From contig URUX01000031.1 of NCBI GenBank assembly GCA_900551135.1, forward strand, positions 1 through 18,525: a stretch of 18,525 nt of DNA, in the 5' to 3' direction. The position numbers and the translations under genes were made by a program. Source of the stretch: an uncultured Clostridium sp. (GTDB taxonomy: Bacteria; Bacillota; Clostridia; Lachnospirales; Lachnospiraceae). Under the pieces are notes generated by a model. It ran no database searches. It was not told the origin of the DNA and saw nothing but the letters and a program-made list of their open reading frames with translations. Shown one piece after another: positions 1-6,440 of this stretch. Within the stretch, counting starts at the first letter, position 1; every line of letters begins with the position of its first letter.

Positions 1-267
1 TCTATGTCTAGAAAGGGGAATTGCTACGATAATTGCATCATGGAAACATTCTTTGGAAGAATAAAAACAGAACTGTATTATGGTTTTGAAAAAGATTATA
101 CATCATTTGAAGAATTTGCAATTGCTATTGATGAATATATTGATTACTATAATAGCAAACGAATCCAGGCAAAAACAAAATGGATGCCTCCTGTAAAATA
201 CAGGGAAGCATCCATGTGTTGCACCTGGTTCAGAAGTCAATGTGTCCAGGATTCTGGGTACATATCA
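1..267 (+). mobile_element. Right end of an IS3-family (IS150-like) insertion sequence
   Basis: The left part lies outside the window. The inside part encodes the C-terminal portion of an IS3-type OrfB transposase. The segment 243-267 has the form expected of an IS150-group right terminal inverted repeat: it starts GTCCA, contains GGGTAC and ends in CA at 267, the terminal dinucleotide of IS3-family elements. Beyond 267 the sequence changes to DNA that belongs to the 3' flank of the neighbouring minus-strand gene. The exact boundary is inferred, because the left repeat and the target duplication cannot be seen. Confidence 0.75.
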
Positions 268-600
268 ACTGCGCTGAGTCTTACAGGCTTTTTAGGGACT
301 ACAAAGATGAAGCCAGACAAAATGAAATTGGGTTTATACTACCAGGAACACTTCCTGATACTGGGTACCCTGCATTCTGGTTTCCTGATGGGTATTGTAA
401 AAGACGTCAATGTGATTTCCCTTAACGCCGCCGCCTTTATCTTCGGCGGTATAAACGGTTCCGTTAATCATTACCTTAGCGCCGTAAGGAATCACTCTCG
501 GGTCTACGGCAATGGTGTGGTTGGCAGTGGCAACTGCTCCGGTAGAAGTACAGCGTCCCCATCCTTCGGAACAGGAGTAGCAGGGGCAATATCCGGTTAA
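1..600 (+). CDS. IS3-family transposase OrfB, C-terminal fragment, reading past the IS end
   Basis: This frame is open from the window edge, so the 5' part is missing. It carries the end of the DDE integrase core: a MSRKGNCYDN stretch is followed by METFFGRIKTE, in which the Glu of ME-T-F-F is the last catalytic acid. Next comes YIDYYNSKRIQAKTKWMPPVKYREAS, the usual OrfB C-terminus in which these proteins end. Family resemblance stops at about position 225. No stop codon occurs before the IS end at 267, and the frame continues to 600 through unrelated DNA, partly antisense to the 3D-domain gene. A TGG at 226-228 lies where a stop would be expected, so one base change could have removed the native stop (inference). 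The protein would insert the IS by copy-paste transposition. Activity of this copy cannot be judged without its 5' half. Confidence 0.7.
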   Translation, partial: SMSRKGNCYDNCIMETFFGRIKTELYYGFEKDYTSFEEFAIAIDEYIDYYNSKRIQAKTKWMPPVKYREASMCCTWFRSQCVQDSGYISTALSLTGFLGTTKMKPDKMKLGLYYQEHFLILGTLHSGFLMGIVKDVNVISLNAAAFIFGGINGSVNHYLSAVRNHSRVYGNGVVGSGNCSGRSTASPSFGTGVAGAISG

Positions 601-1035
601 TTTAAACGTTCCTAAAGAGTGAAGTCCAGCTCCGCCTGCCTGACCCTTTGCATACTGGCGGCTTCCTGGAAGTTCGTTTCCGTCTGCATAGGCACGCACT
701 GTGTAAAGTCCGTCTCTTAAAGAATCCCAGTCTGTTTCAATGGAGAAGCCATACTCGCCGTCTCCTTTGCCGGCAGCACATAAATCAGGACGGTGGGTAT
801 CTGCCTGACCGTTTAAGGTCTGTACAGTCTGTCCGGCTGCGTCTGTAATGGTTACTGTAATTTCAGCAGGAGCATCCGTTTCGCTGATGGCCCATCCGGA
901 AATTGCGGTATCATTTACGACATCCAACGCACCGGTAAGGTTGCTGGCTGCTGCTGGAAAAGCAGAAACAGCGGTGAAGCATACAGCGAAAAAAGTTCCT
1001 AACAATAAGTTCTTTGTGTTGGTAAATAACTTCAA
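334..1035 (-). CDS. Secreted 3D-domain protein (paralogue 1)
   Basis: The product is about 233 residues. It has an N-terminal signal peptide: Lys residues, a hydrophobic LLLGTFFAVCFTAVSAF segment, and an Ala-Ala-Ala-Ser cleavage region. A beta-sandwich-like module follows with an ISGWA motif, then a C-terminal 3D domain. The domain shows the three aspartates that name it, in AVDPRVIPYG, TAEDKGGG and HIDVFY, plus a Cys cluster in GYCPCYSCS. 3D domains share the double-psi beta-barrel fold of MltA-type lytic transglycosylases and Rpf/YabE-like peptidoglycan enzymes, so an extracytoplasmic cell-wall role is likely, but the substrate is unknown. The TTG at 1035 is preferred as start because AGAGAGG lies about 8-9 bases before it. 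An in-frame ATG at 1062 has no ribosome binding site and would put charged residues before the signal peptide. The gene has its own promoter (1154-1181). Confidence 0.85.
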   Translation of the reverse strand: MKLFTNTKNLLLGTFFAVCFTAVSAFPAAASNLTGALDVVNDTAISGWAISETDAPAEITVTITDAAGQTVQTLNGQADTHRPDLCAAGKGDGEYGFSIETDWDSLRDGLYTVRAYADGNELPGSRQYAKGQAGGAGLHSLGTFKLTGYCPCYSCSEGWGRCTSTGAVATANHTIAVDPRVIPYGAKVMINGTVYTAEDKGGGVKGNHIDVFYNTHQETRMQGTQYQEVFLVV

Positions 1036-1098
1036 AATCAGTTCCTCTCTTTCTTGGTTCATTTATAAGCAATATGTGAAATAAAACAGAAACAATAA

Positions 1099-1124
1099 GT
1101 AACATATACTTAACTATATGTAAC
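1099..1124 (-). promoter_or_regulatory. Imperfect dyad with two TGTTAC repeats in the leader of 3D gene 1
   Basis: Read on the minus strand, TGTTAC occurs twice 21 bases apart, about two helical turns. The segment between is part of an imperfect palindrome whose 11-base arms match at 9 positions. It lies about 23-48 bases after the predicted transcription start and some 60-90 bases before the TTG start. It could be a regulator site or a leader hairpin. The half-site resembles the TGTWAH unit of WalR boxes, but the spacing is not the canonical five bases. Confidence 0.35.
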
Positions 1125-1153
1125 AAAATTGTAATAAATGAACACAAACCCCT

Positions 1154-1181
1154 ATTTTACATAGATTTTTTGATTTGTCAA
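1154..1181 (-). promoter_or_regulatory. Sigma-A promoter of 3D gene 1
   Basis: On the minus strand, TTGACA (complement of 1176-1181) is followed after 16 bases by TAAAAT (complement of 1154-1159). The predicted start near 1147 gives a leader of about 110 bases. Confidence 0.65.
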
Positions 1182-1270
1182 GGAAAAATTTGGAAATTGT
1201 TGGATTGTACGAGGAAGAAAACAGGTTTGTATACAGAAAATAGAAGGCTGATTTGAGATTTCAATACAGG

Positions 1271-1318
1271 AAAAAGCGGCTGCCATAGATGATTTTACTA
1301 TGAAACAGCCGTCTTTTT
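1271..1318 (-). terminator. Rho-independent terminator after 3D gene 2
   Basis: The stem CGGCTG / CAGCCG is extended by an inner CATAG / CTATG pairing. It is flanked by A5 on the left and T5 on the right, so each strand has a U-tract. It lies about 30-70 bases past the stop of the minus-strand 3D gene 2 and insulates it from 3D gene 1. Confidence 0.8.
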
Positions 1319-1344
1319 AATCAATATAGATGTATTGCAGTTTG

Positions 1345-2211
1345 TCAATCCAGGTGTCCGGATTCAATTAAATATACTTCAGATGTAGTAGTGCCATGGG
1401 AAATGGCATCTTCATGGTTGTCGTAGAAAATATCTACGATATTGCCGTTTACATTGCCTCCCATGTCTTCAACAGTATAGATAATGCCGTCAATCCAGAC
1501 TTTGCTGCCAATGGGAAGAATGGTTAAATCAGCAGATAAGGTGTGGTTGGCCTTGGGAACTGTGCCGGAATAGGTCAGGTTGTGTCCGCCGGAACAGGTA
1601 TCGCAGCCACAGTAGCCGGTAACTGTAAATTCTCCCAGAAGCGTTTCATTGCCAGTCAGTTTTACATAAGGCTTGTCTTCATTAGAATGTTTGTCTTCCG
1701 TTTTATCAGAAGCAGCTTCCTTCTTATCTGGTTCTTTCTTATTAGAAGAAGCGGATTTCCGATCGGATCCCGCATCAGAGGAAGAAGAGACCGGCTTTCC
1801 CTGACTTTGCCCTGATTCATAGGAGAATGTGCTGCCAAACTGGCTTTTGGTATCATCGTTTACGGAGTAAGCGCGGACAAAAAAAGTACCGTCTCCGAAT
1901 TCATCCCAGTCAACAGGAATGGTAAAAGCATGCCAGCCGTCTCCAATGGTGTCGCTGACTTCCTGACTGAATTGCTCTGCAGTGGCGGACAAGATCTCTA
2001 CTGGTTCGCCGTCCGTGGTGCTTAAGATTTGTACTTCTACAGGAAGAACGGTATCAAACTCTCCAACTTCCCAGACCCATCCGCTGATAGCGTCAGAAGT
2101 AACAGAAGTTACGTCGCCGCGGGCTGCGGCCAGAACAGGAACGGTATTTCCGATACAGATGGCAGCAGAAGCTGCGCACAAGGTTAGATACATCTTTTGT
2201 TGTTTTTTCAT
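1345..2211 (-). CDS. Secreted 3D-domain protein with charged linker (paralogue 2)
   Basis: The product is 288 residues. The first ~29 form a signal peptide (KKQQK, then hydrophobic residues, ending near VLAAA). Residues ~30-130 make a module with an ISGWVWEVGEF motif resembling that of paralogue 1. Residues ~135-190 are a low-complexity linker rich in Ser, Lys, Asp and Glu. The C-terminal 3D domain (~195-280) has its three aspartates in SADLTILPIG, TVEDMGGN and IVDIFY, and a GYCGCDTCSGG Cys cluster. The shared architecture with the next gene downstream suggests an old tandem duplication. The linker probably spaces the 3D domain from the membrane or wall (inference). The ATG start is preceded by GAGGTAA. 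A consensus promoter lies at 2254-2281 and a terminator at 1271-1318, so it is monocistronic. Likely a cell-wall-associated protein; the reaction is unproven. Confidence 0.88.
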   Translation of the reverse strand: MKKQQKMYLTLCAASAAICIGNTVPVLAAARGDVTSVTSDAISGWVWEVGEFDTVLPVEVQILSTTDGEPVEILSATAEQFSQEVSDTIGDGWHAFTIPVDWDEFGDGTFFVRAYSVNDDTKSQFGSTFSYESGQSQGKPVSSSSDAGSDRKSASSNKKEPDKKEAASDKTEDKHSNEDKPYVKLTGNETLLGEFTVTGYCGCDTCSGGHNLTYSGTVPKANHTLSADLTILPIGSKVWIDGIIYTVEDMGGNVNGNIVDIFYDNHEDAISHGTTTSEVYLIESGHLD

Positions 2212-2253
2212 AACATTACCTCATGGAAAACAAATTAATAAGGGTATGTTAAT

Positions 2254-2281
2254 ATTATATGACAAAAATGTTAAATGTCAA
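2254..2281 (-). promoter_or_regulatory. Sigma-A promoter of 3D gene 2
   Basis: On the minus strand, TTGACA (complement of 2276-2281) is followed after 16 bases by TATAAT (complement of 2254-2259). Both hexamers match consensus exactly. The predicted leader is about 35 bases. Confidence 0.8.
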
Positions 2282-2299
2282 GAAACATAAAAATGTGTT

Positions 2300-2516
2300 C
2301 CAAACAAATTCCTTGATGGGATTGTGTAATTTTATCTGTTTTTGTTCCTCTATAAACAATTTTTAACTGAAATTGTTTATCATTCAGTTATTTTCAAGTC
2401 TCATAAACAATTTGCAGGTTAGCTTTGTGCATTTCCGTATGATTTAGTTCTTCTATAAACAATTTTCAGTTTGGTTTGTGTATTTTTAATGTGTTTTGGT
2501 ATCCTATCAACAATTG
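2300..2516. repeat. Degenerate tandem repeat, period 51-52 bp, about four units
   Basis: ATAAACAATTT begins at 2352, 2403 and 2455. A diverged copy (CCAAACAAATT) begins at 2300 and a partial copy (ATCAACAATTG) at 2506, giving steps of 52, 51, 52 and 51 bases. Within each full unit, a TTTGTGTAT-like motif recurs 20 bases after the start of the unit (TTGTGTAAT, ATTGTTTAT, TTTGTGCAT, TTTGTGTAT), and the units tend to end in a pyrimidine-rich TTCTTCT-like stretch. The second unit contains a perfect 11-bp inverted repeat, 2352-2362 with 2370-2380. The array is AT-rich and non-coding. The period is close to five helical turns. Its role is unknown. Confidence 0.7.
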
Positions 2517-2545
2517 TATGGGGATGGAGGTGCCGGATTATCATT

Positions 2546-2605
2546 CGATGTGTCCAAAAACGGAAAAAGCTGTTTACAAGCAAGCTTGACACATCGTTTT
2601 CCGTT
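2546..2605. repeat. Interlocked inverted repeats (A-B-A'-B' order)
   Basis: CGATGTGTC (2546-2554) is complementary to GACACATCG (2588-2596). AACGGAAAA (2559-2567) is complementary to TTTTCCGTT (2597-2605). The arms alternate, so the two 9-bp stems compete or interlock rather than nest, and A' and B' abut exactly. No open reading frame with a ribosome binding site explains the segment. Confidence 0.5.
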
Positions 2606-2664
2606 CTTGTACCCGCCGTTCTGATTTATTTTAGAGATTTTATAGATTTTTTTGAAATAAGATG

Positions 2665-2693
2665 TTGACAAATCACCAGGAAAGGAATATATT
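2665..2693 (+). promoter_or_regulatory. Sigma-A promoter of the hrcA operon
   Basis: TTGACA (2665-2670), a 17-base spacer, then TATATT (2688-2693). The expected start is near 2700, just before the CIRCE operator, the classic arrangement for a vegetative promoter repressed by HrcA. Confidence 0.85.
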
Positions 2694-2707
2694 ATGAAAT
2701 GTAAGTA

Positions 2708-2734
2708 TTAGCACTCTACATCAACGAGTGCTAA
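2708..2734 (+). promoter_or_regulatory. CIRCE operator (HrcA binding site)
   Basis: TTAGCACTC-N9-GAGTGCTAA is a perfect match to the CIRCE consensus. It is 15 bases after the -10 box and upstream of hrcA. HrcA dimers bind it and repress the operon until heat shock titrates GroE, which is needed to keep HrcA active (established for Bacillus subtilis). This predicts autoregulation of hrcA-grpE-dnaK-dnaJ and the linked transglutaminase gene. Confidence 0.97.
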
Positions 2735-2770
2735 CAAAGAAAAGCTAAGAAGCAAGGAAAGGGTGAGTAT

Positions 2771-3814
2771 ATGGAGCTGGACAGCCGGAAGGTTACGATA
2801 TTAAAGGCAATTATAAAGACCTATCTGGAGACCGGCGAACCGGTAGGCTCCAGGACGATTTCCAAGTATTCTGATTTAAAACTCAGTTCTGCAACCATTC
2901 GGAACGAGATGTCTGATTTGGAGGAGATGGGATATATCATACAGCCCCACACTTCCGCAGGACGGATTCCCTCAGATCAGGGATACCGCTTCTACGTTGA
3001 TCAGATTCTTCAGGAAAAGGATGCAGAGGTGACAGAGGTCAAGGAACTGATGATTCAGCGGGTTGACCGATTGGAACTGGTATTAAAGAAGATGGCTCAG
3101 GTGCTGGCTCTTAATACCAACTATGCCGCCATGATAAGCGGCCCAAGGTATCATCAGAACAAATTGAAATTCATCCAGCTTTCCAAGGTGGATGAGAAAA
3201 AACTTCTGGTGGTAGTTGTAATAGAGGGCAACATTATTAAAAACACCATGATTTCCATTCAGGATCCTATTACGGATGAAGAAGTGCTGAACTTAAATAT
3301 TTTATTAAACAGCAGTTTAAATGGCCTTACCATTGAGGAAATCAATCTGGGAGTAATCAGCAAGCTGAAAGGCGAGGCAGGTTCCAGAAGCCAGGTAGTG
3401 GAACTGGTGTTAAACGAGGTGGCGGAAGCCATCCGTGCCCAGGAAGAAGATTTACAGATTTATACCAGTGGCGCTACCAATATTTTCAAGTATCCGGAGT
3501 TAAGCGATGGAGAAAAAGCCAGCCAGCTGCTGGGAGCCTTTGAACAAAAGGAAGCCCTGAAGGAACTGATTGATGATGTCAATTCCAATGAGCAGACCAG
3601 TGAATCCGGTATTCAGGTTTATATAGGCGATGAGATGCCGGTTCAGAGCATGAAAGACTGCAGCGTTGTTACAGCCAATTATGAACTGGGAGAAGGATTA
3701 AGAGGCACCATTGGTATTATAGGACCGAAACGAATGGATTATGAAAAGGTTTTGACCACATTGCGGAATTTGATGACCCAGTTAGACGAGACCTTTAAAA
3801 ACGAAGAAAGGTGA
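2771..3814 (+). CDS. hrcA: Heat-inducible transcription repressor HrcA
   Basis: The product is 347 residues, the usual size. The N-terminal winged helix (~1-75) carries the family signature: ETGEPVGSRTISK, then SSATIRNEMSDLEEMGY and HTSAGRIPSDQGYRFYVD. The remainder is the dimerization and GAF-like domain, with LNTNYAAMISGP and a C-terminal GTIGIIGPKRMDYEKVL motif typical of the family. HrcA binds CIRCE and represses class I heat-shock genes. The CIRCE copy at 2708-2734 shows that it controls its own operon. The ATG at 2771 has AGGAAAGGG upstream. The stop codon overlaps or abuts grpE, which points to translational coupling. Confidence 0.97.
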   Translation: MELDSRKVTILKAIIKTYLETGEPVGSRTISKYSDLKLSSATIRNEMSDLEEMGYIIQPHTSAGRIPSDQGYRFYVDQILQEKDAEVTEVKELMIQRVDRLELVLKKMAQVLALNTNYAAMISGPRYHQNKLKFIQLSKVDEKKLLVVVVIEGNIIKNTMISIQDPITDEEVLNLNILLNSSLNGLTIEEINLGVISKLKGEAGSRSQVVELVLNEVAEAIRAQEEDLQIYTSGATNIFKYPELSDGEKASQLLGAFEQKEALKELIDDVNSNEQTSESGIQVYIGDEMPVQSMKDCSVVTANYELGEGLRGTIGIIGPKRMDYEKVLTTLRNLMTQLDETFKNEER

Positions 3815-3822
3815 TTGAAAAA

Positions 3823-4425
3823 GTGAGCGGTGAAGAAATAAAAAACGAAGAGCTGGATAAGGAATTAGAGCAGGAAGGCGCTCCGGAAGAACAGACAGAG
3901 AATCACGACACCATAGATGAGACCGCAGAGCCTGACAGTGAAAAAGATACAGCTTCCGAGAAAAAAAGCTTTTTTAAGAAGAAAAAAGATCCCAGAGATG
4001 AGAAGATAGAAGAACTGACAGACCGGCTGAAGCGTTCCATGGCCGAGTTTGACAATTTCAGAAAGCGGACAGAAAAAGAAAAATCTGCCATGTATGAAAT
4101 TGGAGCAAGAGATATTATTGAAAAAATCCTTCCAGTGGTAGATAACTTCGAGAGAGGGCTGGCTACTGTAACGGAGGATGCCAAGGACAATCCATATGCC
4201 GATGGCATGGAAAAAATTTATAAGCAGCTTATCAAGACCTTAGAGGACTTGGGAGTAACGCCGATTGAGGCCCTTGGAAAGGAATTTGATCCCAATTTCC
4301 ACAATGCGGTTATGCACATTGAAGATGAAAATCTGGGTGAAAATATTATTGCAGCAGAGTTACAAAAAGGTTACATGTATCGGGACAGCGTGGTAAGACA
4401 CAGCATGGTCCAGGTTGCTAACTAA
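3823..4425 (+). CDS. grpE: Nucleotide exchange factor GrpE
   Basis: GrpE releases ADP from DnaK. The product is about 200 residues: an acidic, disordered N-terminus (~1-55) with a Lys-rich KKSFFKKKKD patch, a long coiled-coil dimerization helix around LTDRLKRSMAEFDNFRKR, a four-helix segment (IIEKILPVVDNFERGL), and the beta-wing head with the signature from FDPNFHNAVMH to GYMYRDSVVRHSMV. I chose GTG at 3823 because AAAGGTGAT (3806-3814) lies about eight bases before it. GTG at 3811 would overlap the hrcA stop by four bases and add four residues, but has its ribosome binding site too close. It sits between hrcA and dnaK in the standard operon order. Confidence 0.96.
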   Translation: MSGEEIKNEELDKELEQEGAPEEQTENHDTIDETAEPDSEKDTASEKKSFFKKKKDPRDEKIEELTDRLKRSMAEFDNFRKRTEKEKSAMYEIGARDIIEKILPVVDNFERGLATVTEDAKDNPYADGMEKIYKQLIKTLEDLGVTPIEALGKEFDPNFHNAVMHIEDENLGENIIAAELQKGYMYRDSVVRHSMVQVAN

Positions 4426-4460
4426 TAAAGTTTAGGATATTTTTTCAGGAGGAAAAAACT

Positions 4461-6332
4461 ATGAGCAAGATTATTGGTATCGACTTAGGTACAACAAATA
4501 GCTGCGTGGCAGTTATGGAAGGCGGCAAGCCAACCGTTATCGCTAACGCAGAAGGCGTGAGAACCACTCCGTCTATCGTAGCATTTACAAAGACCGGCGA
4601 GCGTTTAGTCGGCGAACCGGCGAAGCGTCAGGCAGTTACCAATGCTGACAAGACCATCTCTTCCATTAAGAGACATATGGGTACTGACTACAAAGTAACC
4701 ATTGATGACAAGAAATACACACCACAGGAAATTTCCGCTATGATTCTGCAGAAGTTAAAAGCAGACGCAGAAAGCTATTTGGGCGAAAAAGTAACCGAGG
4801 CTGTTATTACCGTTCCTGCATACTTTAATGACGCACAGCGTCAGGCAACCAAGGATGCTGGAAAGATTGCAGGCCTGGAAGTAAAGCGTATCATCAACGA
4901 GCCGACTGCAGCAGCTCTGGCTTACGGTCTGGACAATGAAAAAGAGCAGAAGATCATGGTATACGACTTAGGCGGCGGTACCTTCGATGTTTCCATTATT
5001 GAAATCGGTGACGGCGTTATCGAAGTTCTTTCCACCAACGGCGATACCCATTTAGGCGGCGACGACTTTGACAACCGCGTTACCCAGTGGATGATTGACG
5101 AATTTAAGAAGACAGAAGGCGTAGACTTATCTGCAGACAAGATGGCTCTGCAGCGTCTGAGAGAAGCAGCAGAGAAGGCAAAGAAGGAACTGTCTACTGC
5201 TACTACTACCAACATTAACCTTCCGTTCATTACTGCAACAGCAGAAGGCCCGAAGCATCTGGATATGAACTTAACCAGAGCAAAATTTGATGAACTGACC
5301 AGAGACCTGATTGAGAGAACTGCAATTCCGGTACAGAACGCATTAAAGGATGCAGGCATTACTGCTTCCGAACTGGGCAAAGTTCTGTTAGTCGGCGGTT
5401 CCACCCGTATGCTGGCAGCACAGGAAAAAGTAAAACAGTTAACCGGACAGGAGCCATCCAAGTCCTTAAACCCAGACGAGTGCGTAGCAATCGGTGCAGC
5501 TATCCAGGGCGGTAAGCTGGCTGGCGATGCAGGTGCAGGCGATATTCTTCTTCTGGACGTTACCCCTCTTTCTCTTTCCATTGAGACCATGGGCGGCGTA
5601 GCAACCAGACTGATTGAAAGAAATACCACCATTCCGACCAAGAAGAGCCAGATCTTCTCTACCGCAGCAGACAACCAGACTGCTGTAGATATCCACGTAG
5701 TACAGGGCGAGAGACAGTTTGCAAGAGACAACAAGACTCTTGGACAGTTCCGTCTGGATGGAATCCCGCCAGCAAGAAGAGGCGTTCCGCAGATTGAAGT
5801 TACCTTTGACATTGATGCCAACGGTATTGTAAATGTATCCGCTAAGGACTTAGGCACTGGAAAAGAACAGCACATCACGATTACTTCCGGTTCCAATATG
5901 TCTGATTCCGATATTGAAAAGGCAGTAAAGGAAGCAGCAGAGTTTGAAGCACAGGATAAGAAGAGAAAAGAAGCGATTGATACCAGAAACGATGCAGACT
6001 CCATGGTATTCCAGACCGAGAAAGCATTAGAAGAGGTAGGCGATAAGTTAGACGCTAACGATAAGTCCGAAGTAGAAGCAGACTTAAATGCTTTGAAGGA
6101 AGCTATCGACCGTGCTCCGGTTGACCAGATGACCGATGCTCAGGTAGAGGACATCAAGGCAGGCAAGGAGAAGCTGATGAACAGCGCTCAGAAGCTGTTT
6201 GCTAAGGTTTACGAGCAGGCACAGGCAGCAGGTCAGGCAGGTCCTGGTTCGGATGCTAATGCAGGTGCAGGCCAGGCAGGAAGCCAGCCTTACGGAGATG
6301 ATGTAGTTGACGGCGACTTCAAAGAGGTGTAA
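4461..6332 (+). CDS. dnaK: Molecular chaperone DnaK (Hsp70)
   Basis: DnaK is the ATP-dependent cytosolic chaperone working with DnaJ and GrpE. The 623-residue length is typical of Gram-positive DnaK, which lacks part of the insert found in proteobacterial Hsp70. The nucleotide-binding domain shows IGIDLGTTNSCVAV at the start, IINEPTAAALAYG, VYDLGGGTFDVS and KVLLVGGSTRM. The linker and substrate-binding domain begin after DILLLDVTPLSLSIETMGG. The alpha-helical lid is followed by a Gly/Ala/Gln-rich tail ending in an acidic DDVVDGDFKEV motif. A strong CAGGAGG lies before the ATG, only 35 bases after grpE, so it is cotranscribed. Antisense open frames over this gene are shadows of its codon use. 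Confidence 0.99.
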   Translation: MSKIIGIDLGTTNSCVAVMEGGKPTVIANAEGVRTTPSIVAFTKTGERLVGEPAKRQAVTNADKTISSIKRHMGTDYKVTIDDKKYTPQEISAMILQKLKADAESYLGEKVTEAVITVPAYFNDAQRQATKDAGKIAGLEVKRIINEPTAAALAYGLDNEKEQKIMVYDLGGGTFDVSIIEIGDGVIEVLSTNGDTHLGGDDFDNRVTQWMIDEFKKTEGVDLSADKMALQRLREAAEKAKKELSTATTTNINLPFITATAEGPKHLDMNLTRAKFDELTRDLIERTAIPVQNALKDAGITASELGKVLLVGGSTRMLAAQEKVKQLTGQEPSKSLNPDECVAIGAAIQGGKLAGDAGAGDILLLDVTPLSLSIETMGGVATRLIERNTTIPTKKSQIFSTAADNQTAVDIHVVQGERQFARDNKTLGQFRLDGIPPARRGVPQIEVTFDIDANGIVNVSAKDLGTGKEQHITITSGSNMSDSDIEKAVKEAAEFEAQDKKRKEAIDTRNDADSMVFQTEKALEEVGDKLDANDKSEVEADLNALKEAIDRAPVDQMTDAQVEDIKAGKEKLMNSAQKLFAKVYEQAQAAGQAGPGSDANAGAGQAGSQPYGDDVVDGDFKEV

Positions 6333-6373
6333 ACTCTAAAGACGTATAACAAGATTTTATAAACGCTTGGAAT

Positions 6374-6403
6374 GGGGATTAGGCGCAGTGTGCGCCTAAC
6401 CCC
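6374..6403 (+). other. Intercistronic hairpin between dnaK and dnaJ
   Basis: A 13-bp stem with one bulged A is formed by GGGGATTAGGCGCA (6374-6387) and TGCGCCTAACCCC (6391-6403) around a 3-base loop. Only TTTC follows, so it is a poor intrinsic terminator. It more likely attenuates, protects or marks a processing site, giving dnaK more mRNA than dnaJ (inference). Confidence 0.65.
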
Positions 6404-6440
6404 TTTCGGGCATTATTCCGATACATTGAGAGGGAAAGAC

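Noticed and set aside
2300..2516. CRISPR array
   Set aside because: The repeated part is only ~11 bp plus a diverged second motif, there is no constant repeat/variable spacer pattern, and no cas genes are near.
2471..2668. 65-codon open frame upstream of hrcA
   Set aside because: It has no ribosome binding site, is low-complexity and hydrophobic, and runs through the tandem array, the interlocked repeats and the -35 box of the hrcA promoter.
4922..6004. 360-codon open frame antisense to dnaK
   Set aside because: It mirrors the strong codon bias of dnaK, has no ribosome binding site and no recognisable domain; dnaK itself is unambiguous.
6372..6440. N-terminal extension of DnaJ by 23 residues
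   Set aside because: It would translate the intercistronic hairpin and lacks a ribosome binding site; DnaJ proteins start at the MAESKRDYYE-type sequence.
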